DNA of 64,000 nucleotides from Pseudomonadota bacterium (GTDB taxonomy: Bacteria > Pseudomonadota > Alphaproteobacteria > Rhizobiales > Pleomorphomonadaceae), in NCBI GenBank assembly GCA_023436885.1, contig JAEZHI010000019.1:124001-188000 (forward strand), in the 5' to 3' direction. A program made the translations under genes and the position numbers. This document shows, in pieces, positions 24,213 to 33,673 of this stretch. The notes under the pieces are model-generated. The model did not search any database. It saw nothing but the letters and a program-made list of their open reading frames with translations, and was not told the origin of the DNA. How positions within the stretch are numbered: position 1 is the first letter of the stretch; each line of letters begins with the position of its first letter.

Positions 24213-24253
24213 GTTTATCGGGGGAGCCCGAGCGCGGTACCTCCGGACGAGAC

Positions 24254-25357
24254 ATGACTGGAAGAAACGTGACCTCGCAGCCGTCCGCCACCGCCTTCAA
24301 GGCTGTGGACACCGCATCCAGCACTTCCGAGACGCCGGTCGTCGCGCTTTCCGGGGTGAGCCGCAGCTTTGGCCCGACGCGTGCACTCGACGACCTTTCC
24401 CTCACCGTTCAGCGTGGCGAGATTCTCGGCATCATCGGGCGTTCGGGTGCCGGCAAGTCGACATTGATCCGCTGCCTCAATGGTCTGGAGCGCCCCGACA
24501 GTGGCCGCATCGAGATCGAAGGGCGCGATATTGCCGGCCTCACAGAAAACGAGTTGCAGCCGATCCGCCGTAAGATCGGCATGATCTTTCAGCACTTCAA
24601 TCTGATGTCAGCCAAGACGGTGCTGGACAATGTCGCGCTGCCTCTCAAGATCGCGGGCTGGAGCAAAGCTGCGCGACGGGCGCGCGCCCTTGAACTGCTC
24701 GATCTCGTCGGCCTGGCAGACAAGGCCATCTCCTATCCGTCAGCGCTCTCAGGCGGACAAAAGCAAAGGGTCGGCATCGCCCGCGCGCTTTCTGCCCGCC
24801 CCGCCCTCCTTCTCTCCGACGAGGCAACGTCGGCCCTCGATCCGGAGACGACACGCTCCATCCTGACGCTCCTGAGGGACATCAACCGCAAACTGGGCGT
24901 GACCGTAGTTCTCATCACCCATGAGATGGAGGTGGTTCGAACCATTGGCGACCGCGTGGCGGTGCTCGATGCCGGAAGGATCATTGAGGAGGGTGAGGTC
25001 GGCCATATCTTCTCCAATCCTCAGACAGAGCTGACTCAAAGCCTTCTCTCTGGCATCAGGCCGCAATTGCCGGCGCATATTGCGGCGCGTCTCTCGCCCG
25101 ACGGTCGCGAAACCGTGCTCGGCGTCGATCTCACGGACCCCGCCCTCGGCAACGGCCTTTTTGCCGATATTCTGAAACATCTGGCATCGGCGCACTTCCT
25201 GCACGGCGGCATCGACCACATTCACGATCAACCGGTCGCCCGCTTCTTCCTCACCGTTCCCCGTGAGCCAGCAGGCAGCGTCGATGAGGCAATCGCTTAT
25301 CTCCGGTCCATCAACGCTCGCGTCGAGGTACTAGGTCATGTCTCCCGTCCTGTTTAA
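24254..25357 (+). CDS. metN: Methionine ABC transporter ATPase
   Basis: A 367-residue ATPase. Walker A is GRSGAGKST, the Q-loop MIFQHFNLM, the signature LSGGQKQRVGIARAL and Walker B LLLSDEATSALDP. The C-terminal third is a NIL (ACT-like) domain that binds methionine for trans-inhibition, with YLRSINARVEVLGHV at the end. About 30 extra residues precede the ATPase core. The 3' end overlaps metI by 20 bp. Confidence 0.92.
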   Translation: MTGRNVTSQPSATAFKAVDTASSTSETPVVALSGVSRSFGPTRALDDLSLTVQRGEILGIIGRSGAGKSTLIRCLNGLERPDSGRIEIEGRDIAGLTENELQPIRRKIGMIFQHFNLMSAKTVLDNVALPLKIAGWSKAARRARALELLDLVGLADKAISYPSALSGGQKQRVGIARALSARPALLLSDEATSALDPETTRSILTLLRDINRKLGVTVVLITHEMEVVRTIGDRVAVLDAGRIIEEGEVGHIFSNPQTELTQSLLSGIRPQLPAHIAARLSPDGRETVLGVDLTDPALGNGLFADILKHLASAHFLHGGIDHIHDQPVARFFLTVPREPAGSVDEAIAYLRSINARVEVLGHVSRPV

Positions 25358-25994
25358 CCTGCTGCTCCAGTCGATCTGGCAGACGGTTGTCATGACGCTG
25401 GCCTCCGGCGTCATCTCCTTCGTCGCAGGTTTGCCTCTGGCCCTGATCCTCGTGGCAACGGATCGCGGTGGCATTGCCGAGAACCTCGTCGTCAATCGGG
25501 CACTCGGCTGGGTGATCAACGGCTTCCGCTCAGTGCCATTCATTATTCTCTTGGTGGCCCTGATCCCGATTACGCGACTTCTCGTGGGCACTTCGCTCGG
25601 AACGGCGGCTGCGATCGTGCCGCTGGCCATTGCCGCCGCCCCCTATTACGCCCGGGTGGCCGAGGTTTCGTTGCGCGAGGTTGATCCCGGCTTGATCGAG
25701 GCAGCGCGAGCCATGGGCGGGAATCGCTGGACCATCGTCCGAGAAGTTCTGGTACCGGAGGCGCTCCCGGGAATCGTCGCAGGTTTCACAGTGACCTTGG
25801 TGACCTTGGTCGGGGCATCAGCCATGGCGGGAGCCATTGGCGCTGGAGGCCTTGGCGACCTTGCCATCCGCTATGGCTACCAGCGCTTTGAAACTGGGGT
25901 AATGGTCGCAGTCGTGGTCGTATTGATCGTTCTGGTGTCCGGTATCCAGTGGTTGGGGGATCGCCTGGTCGCCCGCATTGATCATCGCGGCTGA
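25338..25994 (+). CDS. metI: Methionine ABC transporter permease
   Basis: A 218-residue permease with five helices and the EAA loop EAARAMGGNRWTIVREVLVPEALPG. It starts inside the metN 3' end, which fits coupled translation of the two subunits. It is the usual MetI length. The set metQNI imports L- and D-methionine. A strong intrinsic terminator follows. Confidence 0.92.
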   Translation: MSPVLFNLLLQSIWQTVVMTLASGVISFVAGLPLALILVATDRGGIAENLVVNRALGWVINGFRSVPFIILLVALIPITRLLVGTSLGTAAAIVPLAIAAAPYYARVAEVSLREVDPGLIEAARAMGGNRWTIVREVLVPEALPGIVAGFTVTLVTLVGASAMAGAIGAGGLGDLAIRYGYQRFETGVMVAVVVVLIVLVSGIQWLGDRLVARIDHRG

Positions 25995-26033
25995 CGGTTT
26001 CCTGAGAGCCAGCCTCAGAGACTGACCAATTTG

Positions 26034-26058
26034 GGCCGCCTGGTTGGGCGGCCTTTTT
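26034..26058 (+). terminator. Intrinsic terminator of metQNI
   Basis: GGCCGCC-TGGTTG-GGCGGCC directly followed by TTTTT, 40 nt after the metI stop. Confidence 0.9.
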
Positions 26059-26528
26059 GTGTTTGGAACAAATGTGCCGTCTAGCGCAAACCGAAGCGAT
26101 CGACAGACGGGCACCCCAGACAGCTGGCGAGACGAGCAGATTAACCGCGTAAACATATGAAACGGTCATTTCATACGTTAGTATGAGCCAGGCCTGGTAC
26201 ATTGCTGCCTGTCCCTCAAAGGTCACAACGATTCAGTGTTTACAATCAGCGTATTAACGAAATCCAACATCCCTAACCACAACCCAGAGGGGAAATACTC
26301 GTCGACAGCAAGCCCCGGATAGGACTTGACGGCCCAGACCCTTCGTGGAACTAATCTTCCATTCTATGCGGAAAAACAGTCGCTTCATTCTTAATCGAAT
26401 GAAGTTGGGAGGAGACCGGTCCGCGGGGAGCTGACCGGCTGAAGGTGAGGAGAGGATGGTTCTGCAGCGAAGCCGGTTGTGGCGGCGCGGCGACCCTTTT
26501 ACTCAGCACCGCAATCGAGGAATCGGAT
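26059..26528 (+). other. Regulatory gap before the inositol transporter
   Basis: No gene is seen. It contains the GGAA-N6-TTCC box at 26347, an 8-bp palindrome CTTCATTC-TTAATC-GAATGAAG at 26383-26404, and a weak palindrome CATACGTTAGTATG near 26170. The transporter promoter is probably within 26100-26450. Confidence 0.5.
26347..26360. promoter_or_regulatory. IolR-type operator before the inositol ABC transporter
   Basis: GGAA-CTAATC-TTCC matches the GGAA-N6-TTCC motif reported for the RpiR-like regulator IolR of Sinorhizobium meliloti. The same motif recurs before iolE and iolG here. Confidence 0.65.
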
Positions 26529-28040
26529 ATGGTCGCCGATGGAATCCTGCTGAGAGTCAAGGGCCTAACCAAGAAGTTTCCCGGTGTCATCGCGCTGGAC
26601 GGCGTCGACATCGAGGCACGCGCCGGAGAGATTCACGGCATCTGTGGAGAGAATGGCGCCGGCAAGTCGACGCTGATCAAGATGCTCACCGGTGCTCATA
26701 CGCCAGACAGCGGCACCATCGAATTCGACGGTGTCACCTACACCTCCCTCGATCCGCGGCGGGCAATGGGCATTGGCATCGGCTGCATCTATCAGGAACT
26801 GAACCTGATCCCGCATCTCAGCGTGGCGGAGAACATTTTCCTCGGCCGTGAAATCTATCTTTCGGAATCCCTGAACATCCTCGACCGCGCCCAGATGAAC
26901 GCGAAGGCGGCCGAACTGCTTGCCGACCTCGACCTGAATGTCTCGCCGACCGCGAGACTCGGCACGCTGGGCGTTGGCCATCAGCAGATGATCGAAATCT
27001 GCCGCGCCGTCTGGTCGAACGCCAAGCTCATCATCATGGACGAGCCCACGTCGAGCCTCAGCGAAAAGGAGGCTCATGACCTCTTCCGAGTGATGGCACG
27101 CATGAAGGAACGCGGCGTCGCCATCCTGTTCATCTCGCACCGCCTCGACGAGGTTCGCGACAACTGCGACACCGTGACGGTGATGCGCGATGGGCGCACG
27201 ATCGAGTCCTTCGCCATGAAGGAGCGTTCGGTCGCCGACATCATCCAGTTGATGGTCGGCCGCAGCATCCAGAACAAATACCCCAAGGAGCCGGCACCGC
27301 AGGGCGACGTCATCCTGTCGGTCAAGAACCTGAACCGAAAGGGCGTACTGCACGACATCTCCTTCGACCTCAGGGCCGGAGAAGTGCTCGGCTTCGCAGG
27401 GCTGGTGGGTGCCGGCCGCACCGAAACGGCGCGCGCCATCACCGGTGCCGACCCCTATGACTCCGGCAGCATCGAGGTGTTCGGCAAGCCGGTGAAGATC
27501 CGCCAGCCGCTCGACTCCATCGACGCGGGCATCGCCTTCCTGACCGAAAACCGCAAGGAACAGGGCCTGATCCTGATCCAGAGCGTGGCGTTCAACGCCA
27601 CCATCGTGAAGATGCACAAGTATGGCAAGGCCGGCTGGCTCAGCCTCGGGCGCCTCAAGGATACCGCCAGGAAGGTGTGCGCCGAAATGCGGCTCAAGAC
27701 CTCCGGCATGGACATGCCCGTCGGCAAGCTGTCGGGCGGCAACCAGCAAAAGGTGGTTATCGCCAAGTGGCTGCTCTCCAACGCCAAGATCTTCATCTTC
27801 GATGAGCCGACCCGCGGCATCGACGTGGGTGCCAAGGTGGAAGTCTACAAGCTCATCAACCAGCTGGTCGCCAACGGCGCCGGCGTCATCATCATCTGCT
27901 CCGAAATGGAAGAGGTGATGGGCATGGCCGATCGCATCCTCGTCATGCACGAGGGCGAGATCACCGGCGAGATGACGCAGCAAGACGCGACGCAGGAAAG
28001 GATCATGTACGCCGCCTCCGGCTTCAAGCAGGCGTCCTGA
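26529..28040 (+). CDS. Inositol-type sugar ABC transporter ATPase
   Basis: A 503-residue CUT2 ATPase with two nucleotide-binding domains. Domain 1 has GENGAGKST and LIIMDEPTSSLS, domain 2 has the degenerate GLVGAGRTE, LSGGNQQK and FIFDEPTRGID. I set the start at 26529 (GAGGA upstream); the frame is open back to 26445. It is the ATPase of a three-gene transporter (ATPase, permease, binding protein). The upstream GGAA-N6-TTCC box and nearby iol genes make myo-inositol the likely substrate, equivalent to Caulobacter IatA; substrate by context only. Confidence 0.85.
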   Translation: MVADGILLRVKGLTKKFPGVIALDGVDIEARAGEIHGICGENGAGKSTLIKMLTGAHTPDSGTIEFDGVTYTSLDPRRAMGIGIGCIYQELNLIPHLSVAENIFLGREIYLSESLNILDRAQMNAKAAELLADLDLNVSPTARLGTLGVGHQQMIEICRAVWSNAKLIIMDEPTSSLSEKEAHDLFRVMARMKERGVAILFISHRLDEVRDNCDTVTVMRDGRTIESFAMKERSVADIIQLMVGRSIQNKYPKEPAPQGDVILSVKNLNRKGVLHDISFDLRAGEVLGFAGLVGAGRTETARAITGADPYDSGSIEVFGKPVKIRQPLDSIDAGIAFLTENRKEQGLILIQSVAFNATIVKMHKYGKAGWLSLGRLKDTARKVCAEMRLKTSGMDMPVGKLSGGNQQKVVIAKWLLSNAKIFIFDEPTRGIDVGAKVEVYKLINQLVANGAGVIIICSEMEEVMGMADRILVMHEGEITGEMTQQDATQERIMYAASGFKQAS

Positions 28041-28106
28041 CCCTTACGACCAGACCAGCCTTCACGGCCTAAGCGGCCGGTTTTCAATTCCGTGGGAGGA
28101 ATTTTG

Positions 28107-29120
28107 ATGTCCAACGAGGTCCTGACCAACAACGGCAAACTGCCGGCCGACAAGGCCGCCGGCAAGAACGCCGCCATGACGGAGAAGCTCTATCAGCTCG
28201 GCGTTCTGCTCAGCCTGATCCTGCTCTGCGCGGTCATGACTGCGCTGTCGCCGCGCTTCCTGACGATGGACAACCTGATGAACGTCGCTTCCCAGGCTGC
28301 GGTCAGCGCCATCGTGTCCATCGGCATGTTCCTGGCCATCCTGACGGCGGGTATCGACCTCAGCGTCGGCTCTGTTCTTGCCCTTTCGGCCATGATGATG
28401 GGCATCGCCTCCGATCGTTGGGGTTGGGGAGCCTACCCGTCGATGCTCGTCTGCCTTGGCTCGGGCGCCCTGCTCGGCCTGGTCAACGGCCTGCTGCTCA
28501 CCAAGCTCCGTCTGCCGCACCCGTTCATCTCGACGCTCGGCATGCAGAAGATGGCCCGTGGTATCGCCCTGTTCGTGACCGCCGCCGCCCCGATCAGCAT
28601 GTTCCCCGACGAGATCCAGTATCTCGGCAACAACTCGATCGGCCAGGTGCCCGTCAGCTTCATCCTGGTCGCCATCCTCTACATCGGCATGTATTTCTTC
28701 CTGACCCGCACCTCGACCGGTCGTTACATCTATGCGGTCGGCGGCAACAAGGAAGCGGCTCGCCTGTCAGGCATCAAGGTCAACAGCATCCTGAACCTCG
28801 TCTACACGATCTCAGGCTTTACCGCTGCGCTTGCCGGCCTGGTTCTCGCTGGACGCGTCAACGCCGTCTATCCGCTGGCCGGCCTCGACTATGAGACCGA
28901 CGCCATCGCGGCGGTGATCATCGGCGGCGCCAGCTTCTTCGGCGGCGTCGGCTCGATCGCCAATACCATCATCGGTGTGCTGCTGATTGCCGTCCTGCGC
29001 AACGGCCTCAATCTTCTGAATGTCGACAGTGCCTTCCAGACCTTCGCCATCGGCGCAGTGATCGTGGTTGCCGTGGCCGTTGACGTCCTTCGCCAGAATG
29101 TCCTGAAGTCCGCTCGCTGA
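28107..29120 (+). CDS. Inositol-type sugar ABC transporter permease
   Basis: A 337-residue permease of the BPD_transp_2 family with the motifs AGIDLSVGSVLALSAM, NGLLLTKLRLPHPFISTLGM and AAVIIGGASFFGGVGS. ATG at 28107 follows GGGAGGA. It is 66 nt behind the ATPase gene. Only one permease gene is present, so it works as a homodimer. Equivalent to IatP of Caulobacter if the inositol assignment holds. Confidence 0.85.
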   Translation: MSNEVLTNNGKLPADKAAGKNAAMTEKLYQLGVLLSLILLCAVMTALSPRFLTMDNLMNVASQAAVSAIVSIGMFLAILTAGIDLSVGSVLALSAMMMGIASDRWGWGAYPSMLVCLGSGALLGLVNGLLLTKLRLPHPFISTLGMQKMARGIALFVTAAAPISMFPDEIQYLGNNSIGQVPVSFILVAILYIGMYFFLTRTSTGRYIYAVGGNKEAARLSGIKVNSILNLVYTISGFTAALAGLVLAGRVNAVYPLAGLDYETDAIAAVIIGGASFFGGVGSIANTIIGVLLIAVLRNGLNLLNVDSAFQTFAIGAVIVVAVAVDVLRQNVLKSAR

Positions 29121-29254
29121 GGAGCATCCAACGCGGACCGATCGACTCGCCCTACGTCCAACACTTGGTTCCGATTGATGGAACGGACGTACCACGGTCT
29201 CGTCACGAGGAGAGACGAGACCGGAAACCGACTAGCCTTATTGGGAGTGAGACT

Positions 29255-30220
29255 ATGAACCGGAGAACTTTCGTCGCTGCCCTGATGGCCGGTGCCTTCG
29301 CCGTAGCGGCGTTGCCCACGGTCACCACCCTCAGCAGCCCGGCTGCCGCCGCTGAGAAAGTGAAGATCGCCGTCGTCCTGAAGACGCTGTCGAGCCAGTA
29401 CTGGAAAATCGTTGCCGCCGGCGCGCAGGCCGCTGCCCAGAAGAACAATGTCGACCTGATTGTTCTCGGGCCGCCGACCGAAGATGCCGTCGAGCAGCAG
29501 ATCAACATGGTTCAGGACGTGCTCGCCCAGAAGCCCGACGCCCTGATCTTCTCCCCGTCGCAGCCTGACACCGCCGTCAATGTCATCTCCAAGGTCCGCA
29601 AGGCCGGCATCCCGGTTCTGCTGGTCGACACGGGCATGCCCGCCAAGTTCACCGACTACGCGTCCTTTATCGGCACCGACAACATCGCTGCCGGCAAGGC
29701 GGGTGGTGAGGCTCTGCTCAAGGTGCTCAAGAAGGGCGACAAGGTTCTGCTGCTCGACGGCGCGCCGGGCAACCCGAGCATGACCCAGCGCTGCGATGGT
29801 GCCAAGGAAGTGCTGGAAGCTGCCGGCATCGTGATCGCCTCGCGCCAGCCGGCCTACTCGGACCGCGAGAAGGCCTACACTGTGACGCAGAACGTCCTGC
29901 AGTCGACGCCTGACATCGCTGGCGTGTTCGCCGGCAACGACGAAGAAGCCCTTGGCGCCCTCCGCGCCCTCAAGCAGAGCGGCAAGGAAGTTCCGATCAT
30001 CGGCGTCGACGCCAACAGCGACAACCTCAAGGCCATCCTGGCTGGCGACCTCTACGGCTCGATCGCTCAGGGCAACTACGACATGGGCCGCCTTGGCGTC
30101 GAGAAGGCTCTGGAAGTGATTGCCGGCAAGACGATCGACAAGCGTATCGACTCCGGTGCCACCCTGATCACCAAGGAAAACGCCCAGCAGCTGGTGGACT
30201 TCCGAGCCTCGATCAAGTGA
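29255..30220 (+). CDS. Inositol-type periplasmic sugar-binding protein
   Basis: A 321-residue binding protein with a signal peptide (MNRRTFVAALMAGAFAVAAL, cleaved after about residue 30 at AAA) and Peripla_BP_4 fold: KIAVVLKTLSSQYW, GPPTEDAVEQQINMVQD, VDTGMPAKFTDYASFIGTDN and DGAPGNPSMTQRCDG. The ATG at 29255 has GGGAGTGAG upstream. The last gene of the transporter, equivalent in position to Caulobacter IbpA (though there the gene order differs). A palindromic hairpin follows. Confidence 0.86.
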   Translation: MNRRTFVAALMAGAFAVAALPTVTTLSSPAAAAEKVKIAVVLKTLSSQYWKIVAAGAQAAAQKNNVDLIVLGPPTEDAVEQQINMVQDVLAQKPDALIFSPSQPDTAVNVISKVRKAGIPVLLVDTGMPAKFTDYASFIGTDNIAAGKAGGEALLKVLKKGDKVLLLDGAPGNPSMTQRCDGAKEVLEAAGIVIASRQPAYSDREKAYTVTQNVLQSTPDIAGVFAGNDEEALGALRALKQSGKEVPIIGVDANSDNLKAILAGDLYGSIAQGNYDMGRLGVEKALEVIAGKTIDKRIDSGATLITKENAQQLVDFRASIK

Positions 30221-30257
30221 TCTCTGACGCGTAAGGCACCTAGCCAAACCAAACTCC

Positions 30258-30283
30258 GGCGAGGCGATTCAAATCGCCTCGCC
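30258..30283 (+). terminator. Hairpin after the inositol transporter operon
   Basis: GGCGAGGCGAT-TCAA-ATCGCCTCGCC, an 11-bp perfect stem without a strong U-tract, 37 nt past the stop codon. Confidence 0.7.
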
Positions 30284-30450
30284 ACTTGCTTGGACCTCAA
30301 GGTTCATGTCCGGCCGACAGATCGGCAAATAATCCGCTTTCTTGCCTAGCCCGCAAAGTGCAGCAGGCAGCCGATGGGCGGATTTGTCGGCATGAATTCT
30401 GAATCGTTTTTCTCGCACTCAAGACAAGACATCGCGAGGTACGCCGTTTC

Positions 30451-31455
30451 ATGTCCTCTTCAGTCCGCATCGGCATCGTTGGTCTCGGCCGGCTCGGTCG
30501 ACGCCACGCCGAAAACCTGGCGCTCCGTGTTCCGGGCGCTTCTCTCGTAGCAGCCGCCAGCCCCATTCCGGAGGAACGCGCCTGGGTGGAGGCAACGCTC
30601 GCCGGCGTCAAGACATACGCCGGTCTTCCGGAACTTCTCGCCCACCCCGGCCTTGACGCCGTCTGGCTTGTGACACCCACCTCTTTGCATGCCGATCAGG
30701 TGATCCAGGCACTCGAAGCGGGCAAGCATGTCTTCTGCGAGAAGCCGCTTGCGCTGGAGACGGCCGATTGCGACAGGGTGATCGAAGTTGCGAACAAGCG
30801 CCCCGGGCAGTTGGTCATGATCGGCTTCATGCGCCGGTTCGATCCCGCTTACGCGGAAGCCAAACGGCTGATCGCCACAGGCGAACTCGGCAGCGTCTTC
30901 TCCATCAGCTGTCGTTCCGAAGATCCGGTTGATCCAGACGGGTTCTTCGTGCGCTTCGCCCCAACTTCAGGCGGCATCTTCCTTGATTGCTGCATCCATG
31001 ACATCGACCTCGTCCGCTGGATGCTCGATGGAGCCGAGGTGTCGTCGGTGAGTGCGGCGGGCAGCCGCGTCATGTACCCTGCTCTGGGCGGCTGTGGTGA
31101 TGTCGACAATGGCTTTGCAACCGTCACCTTCAAGGGCGGCCAGGTCGCCACATTCCACGTCTCGCGAACGTCTTATCGGGGCTATGAGGCGGTGATGAGC
31201 ATTGCCGGAACCAAGGCCGGCCTCGACATCGGTCGAAACGTGCCGCGCCGCCCCATCGCCGTGGAAACTGGTGGCTGCCGGCAAATCGAGGGACAGGTCG
31301 ACTTTTTCGAACGGTTCGGTGACGCCTTCCTGCACGAGGCACGCGCTTTCGTCGAAGCCGTCCAGTCTGGTGGACCGACGCCGAGCAGCATCACCGACGC
31401 TCGCGAGGCAACCCGACTGGCCTGCGCCATGCGCGAGGCGCTTGTCGTCGGCTGA
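30451..31455 (+). CDS. Gfo/Idh/MocA-family oxidoreductase, probable inositol dehydrogenase
   Basis: A 334-residue NAD(P)-dependent dehydrogenase. It has the Rossmann motif IGIVGLGRLGRRHAENL, the dinucleotide/substrate motif VFCEKPLAL with catalytic Lys, and MIGFMRRFDPAY. The catalytic pair is probably CCIHDIDLVRW. It resembles IolG and scyllo- or chiro-inositol dehydrogenases; a second member (34257) carries the more typical IolG signature. It therefore may act on another inositol isomer. It lies between the transporter and iolE, with a strong terminator behind it. Confidence 0.8.
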   Translation: MSSSVRIGIVGLGRLGRRHAENLALRVPGASLVAAASPIPEERAWVEATLAGVKTYAGLPELLAHPGLDAVWLVTPTSLHADQVIQALEAGKHVFCEKPLALETADCDRVIEVANKRPGQLVMIGFMRRFDPAYAEAKRLIATGELGSVFSISCRSEDPVDPDGFFVRFAPTSGGIFLDCCIHDIDLVRWMLDGAEVSSVSAAGSRVMYPALGGCGDVDNGFATVTFKGGQVATFHVSRTSYRGYEAVMSIAGTKAGLDIGRNVPRRPIAVETGGCRQIEGQVDFFERFGDAFLHEARAFVEAVQSGGPTPSSITDAREATRLACAMREALVVG

Positions 31456-31491
31456 TTGCCGCGCAGGATCGTCACTTTTCCCAGACATCCG

Positions 31492-31526
31492 ATCCCGGAG
31501 GTGTAGCCGCCTCCGGGATTTTTTTT
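31492..31526 (+). terminator. Intrinsic terminator after the Gfo/Idh gene
   Basis: ATCCCGGAGG pairs with CCTCCGGGAT around an 8-nt loop and runs into seven T. Confidence 0.92.
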
Positions 31527-31570
31527 GCGACTGTGCGTCGGGTACCACGCTACCCGACGAAGGGACAAAC

Positions 31571-31602
31571 AAAAGCCCCCTGAAGGCGAAGCTTCAGGGG
31601 GC
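31571..31602 (-). terminator. Intrinsic terminator of iolE
   Basis: On the minus strand GCCCCCTGAA pairs with TTCAGGGGGC around 8 nt and is followed by TTTTGTTT. Confidence 0.88.
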
Positions 31603-31613
31603 AAGTTCCGCGA

Positions 31614-32495
31614 TCAGCTGCACCCGGCCTCGGCCAGGAAGCGCTTCAGATTGGCGATGCCCATATTGACGTACTTCTTGGGGTTGGCCTTCTTGGGATC
31701 CTGCTCGGCTTCGAGAACAACCCAACCCGAATAGTTCGGCAGAGCCTTGAAGACACTGGTGAAGTCGATCGAGCCGTCGCCAGGAACTGTGTAGACACCC
31801 TCAAGGACCGCATCGAGGAAGGACCAGCCTTCAGCCAGCGCCTTCTTGGCGATCGGCGTACGAACGTCCTTGGTGTGAACGTGGCCGATACGATCGGCGT
31901 ATTTCCGCGCCATGGCCACGGCATCGCCACCGCCCCAGGTCATATGTCCGGTGTCGAGCAGCAGCTTTACGGCCGGGCCCGTACCGGCCATGAAGCGATC
32001 AACTTCCTCCGGCGTCTGCACGACGGTGCCCATGTGATGGTGGTAGACAACCTGCAGGCCGTAACCCTTCACCAATTCGGCGAAGCGGGTCATGCGCGGC
32101 AGGAAGACGGCCCATTCGGCGTCAGTCAGAACCGGGCGGCTCGTGAGTGGGGCCGACTGGGTGCCGTGCACGGTGCGGGTGCATTCGCAGACGATCAGGA
32201 CTTCGGCGCCAGCTTCCTTGCGCCACTTCAGGTCATTCTGAGCGGCTGCGAACTCGGCATCGGCGTCGCGCTCGAGCAGGAATGTGGAATACCAGCCGGA
32301 GACGAAGACCATGCCGTAGTCGGCGAGCAGCTTCTTCAGCGCCGGGCCATCTTCGGGCAGCTTGTGGCCCTTCTCCATGCCCTGGATGCCAGCGTCGCGC
32401 GCTTCGCTGAGGCACTGCTCGACGGGAATATCACCACCGATGTCCCACAGGTCGTCGTTCGACCAGCAGATGGGGTTGGCGCCAATGCGAATCAT
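31614..32495 (-). CDS. iolE: Inosose dehydratase
   Basis: A 293-residue TIM-barrel enzyme of the AP endonuclease 2-like family. It converts scyllo-inosose to the trihydroxy-cyclohexanedione that IolD hydrolyses. Signatures are IGANPICWSNDDL, GWYSTFLLE, VYHHHMGTVVQTPEE, LLLDTGHMTWGGGD, HVHTKDVR and VLEAEQDPKKANP, with the metal-binding His, Asp and Glu residues. GGGAGA precedes the ATG. It is transcribed away from iolR, alone, and ends in a strong terminator. An exact GGAA-N6-TTCC operator lies 127 nt upstream. Confidence 0.94.
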   Translation of the reverse strand: MIRIGANPICWSNDDLWDIGGDIPVEQCLSEARDAGIQGMEKGHKLPEDGPALKKLLADYGMVFVSGWYSTFLLERDADAEFAAAQNDLKWRKEAGAEVLIVCECTRTVHGTQSAPLTSRPVLTDAEWAVFLPRMTRFAELVKGYGLQVVYHHHMGTVVQTPEEVDRFMAGTGPAVKLLLDTGHMTWGGGDAVAMARKYADRIGHVHTKDVRTPIAKKALAEGWSFLDAVLEGVYTVPGDGSIDFTSVFKALPNYSGWVVLEAEQDPKKANPKKYVNMGIANLKRFLAEAGCS

Positions 32496-32621
32496 GTCTT
32501 CTCTCCCAATAGCCGCACCGGCACAGGCTCTTTCGACTGACCGGGCTGTTCTTTGCCAAGCACTTATCGGACGGGACCTGAAGCCTATTCAAAAAGCCAC
32601 TTCTTGGATCGGAGAGGTGAT

Positions 32622-32635
32622 GGAACAGGCGTTCC
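32622..32635. promoter_or_regulatory. IolR-type operator upstream of iolE
   Basis: GGAA-CAGGCG-TTCC, exact match to GGAA-N6-TTCC, between iolE and the upstream regulator gene. Confidence 0.62.
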
Positions 32636-32779
32636 GGACCAAACCCGCTTCAAGGATGGTTTTCCACGAATTCGGACTGTTTCAGTCGCCAATTGGGACA
32701 CGAAGAGGCAATCGGGGATGATGGCCTCAACCAAGCCCAACAAACCGGCTTTTCCGATCTGATCATTCCCTATTTCATT

Positions 32780-33673
32780 TCATTCGGTATGTAAATTCTG
32801 TTTTTCACGACCTCGACGAAGGTCGGCTACCGAAACCGTCAGTGCCATGGCCACCGTCAAGGTCGCTGCAAGGGACCTGAACCCCTCGAAGTCGGCCTCA
32901 ACGATCTCGAACCAGGCGCCGTTTTCCGGCACGAGCGGACTGAACGGGCTGTCGGTGATGACCACGAGAGGCACGCCTTGAACGGAGGCTTGCCGCATAT
33001 GATCAACGGTACTGGACGCATAGGGAGTGAAACTGATGGCGAAAGCTGCGTCTCGGGGGCCGGCGAAGTTAAGGATTTCTCGATCTATGCCAAGTGGTGA
33101 CCCGATCAACACAGTGCGGATTCCCAGCTTTCCGAAGGCGTAGGCCATGTAGGACGTGATGGGATAGGATCGTCGCTGAGCCAGGAGATAAATCGTATCC
33201 GCGTCGGCAAGGATGCGGGCCGCCTTGTCCATGACAACCGGATCGATCCGCTCGCAAACCCGCTCCACGGACCGGATCGCGGCCTTGCCGAAACCATCCA
33301 GCATTGCGGCCGTGACCGGCCTGCCGGAAGAATGGGTCGAAAAGGCATCGAGACGCTCGTCATAATTGGACGGCCGATCGCGCAGGCGCTCCTGGAAAAC
33401 AACCTGGAGCTCTGAAAACCCCTTGTATCCCATGGCCTTGGCAAATCGAACTAAGGTAGACGGCTGTACCTTGGCAGCCGTGGCGATGCTGGCTACCGTA
33501 CCAAAGGCGATTTCGTCGGGAGCTTCGACAGCGTAAGCCGCGACCTGAGCGAGCCGGCGCGGCAACTTTTCGCGGCGTTCGATGATGAGATCGCGCAAGG
33601 CGCGGAACTCCTGCGGCGGCGCCCCTACGCTTTCAACGTCTTCGAAATCCATCGGTTCGTTTTCGTCCGTCAT
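32780..33673 (-). CDS. iolR: RpiR-family regulator, IolR-like
   Basis: A 297-residue regulator with an N-terminal HTH_6 domain (about 22-100, ASIATAAKVQPSTLVRFAKAMGYKGFSELQ within it) and a C-terminal SIS sugar-phosphate isomerase-type domain (about 135-270, with RRSYPITSYMAYAFGKLGIR and TDSPFSPLVP). The type and place match IolR of Sinorhizobium meliloti, a repressor of iol genes. A second regulator of the same type is at 35397; which of the two binds the GGAA-N6-TTCC boxes cannot be decided from sequence. Confidence 0.82.
   Translation of the reverse strand: MTDENEPMDFEDVESVGAPPQEFRALRDLIIERREKLPRRLAQVAAYAVEAPDEIAFGTVASIATAAKVQPSTLVRFAKAMGYKGFSELQVVFQERLRDRPSNYDERLDAFSTHSSGRPVTAAMLDGFGKAAIRSVERVCERIDPVVMDKAARILADADTIYLLAQRRSYPITSYMAYAFGKLGIRTVLIGSPLGIDREILNFAGPRDAAFAISFTPYASSTVDHMRQASVQGVPLVVITDSPFSPLVPENGAWFEIVEADFEGFRSLAATLTVAMALTVSVADLRRGREKQNLHTE

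Noticed and set aside
26565..27983. 472-codon minus-strand frame
   Set aside because: Opposite the ABC transporter ATPase; no start signal or family.
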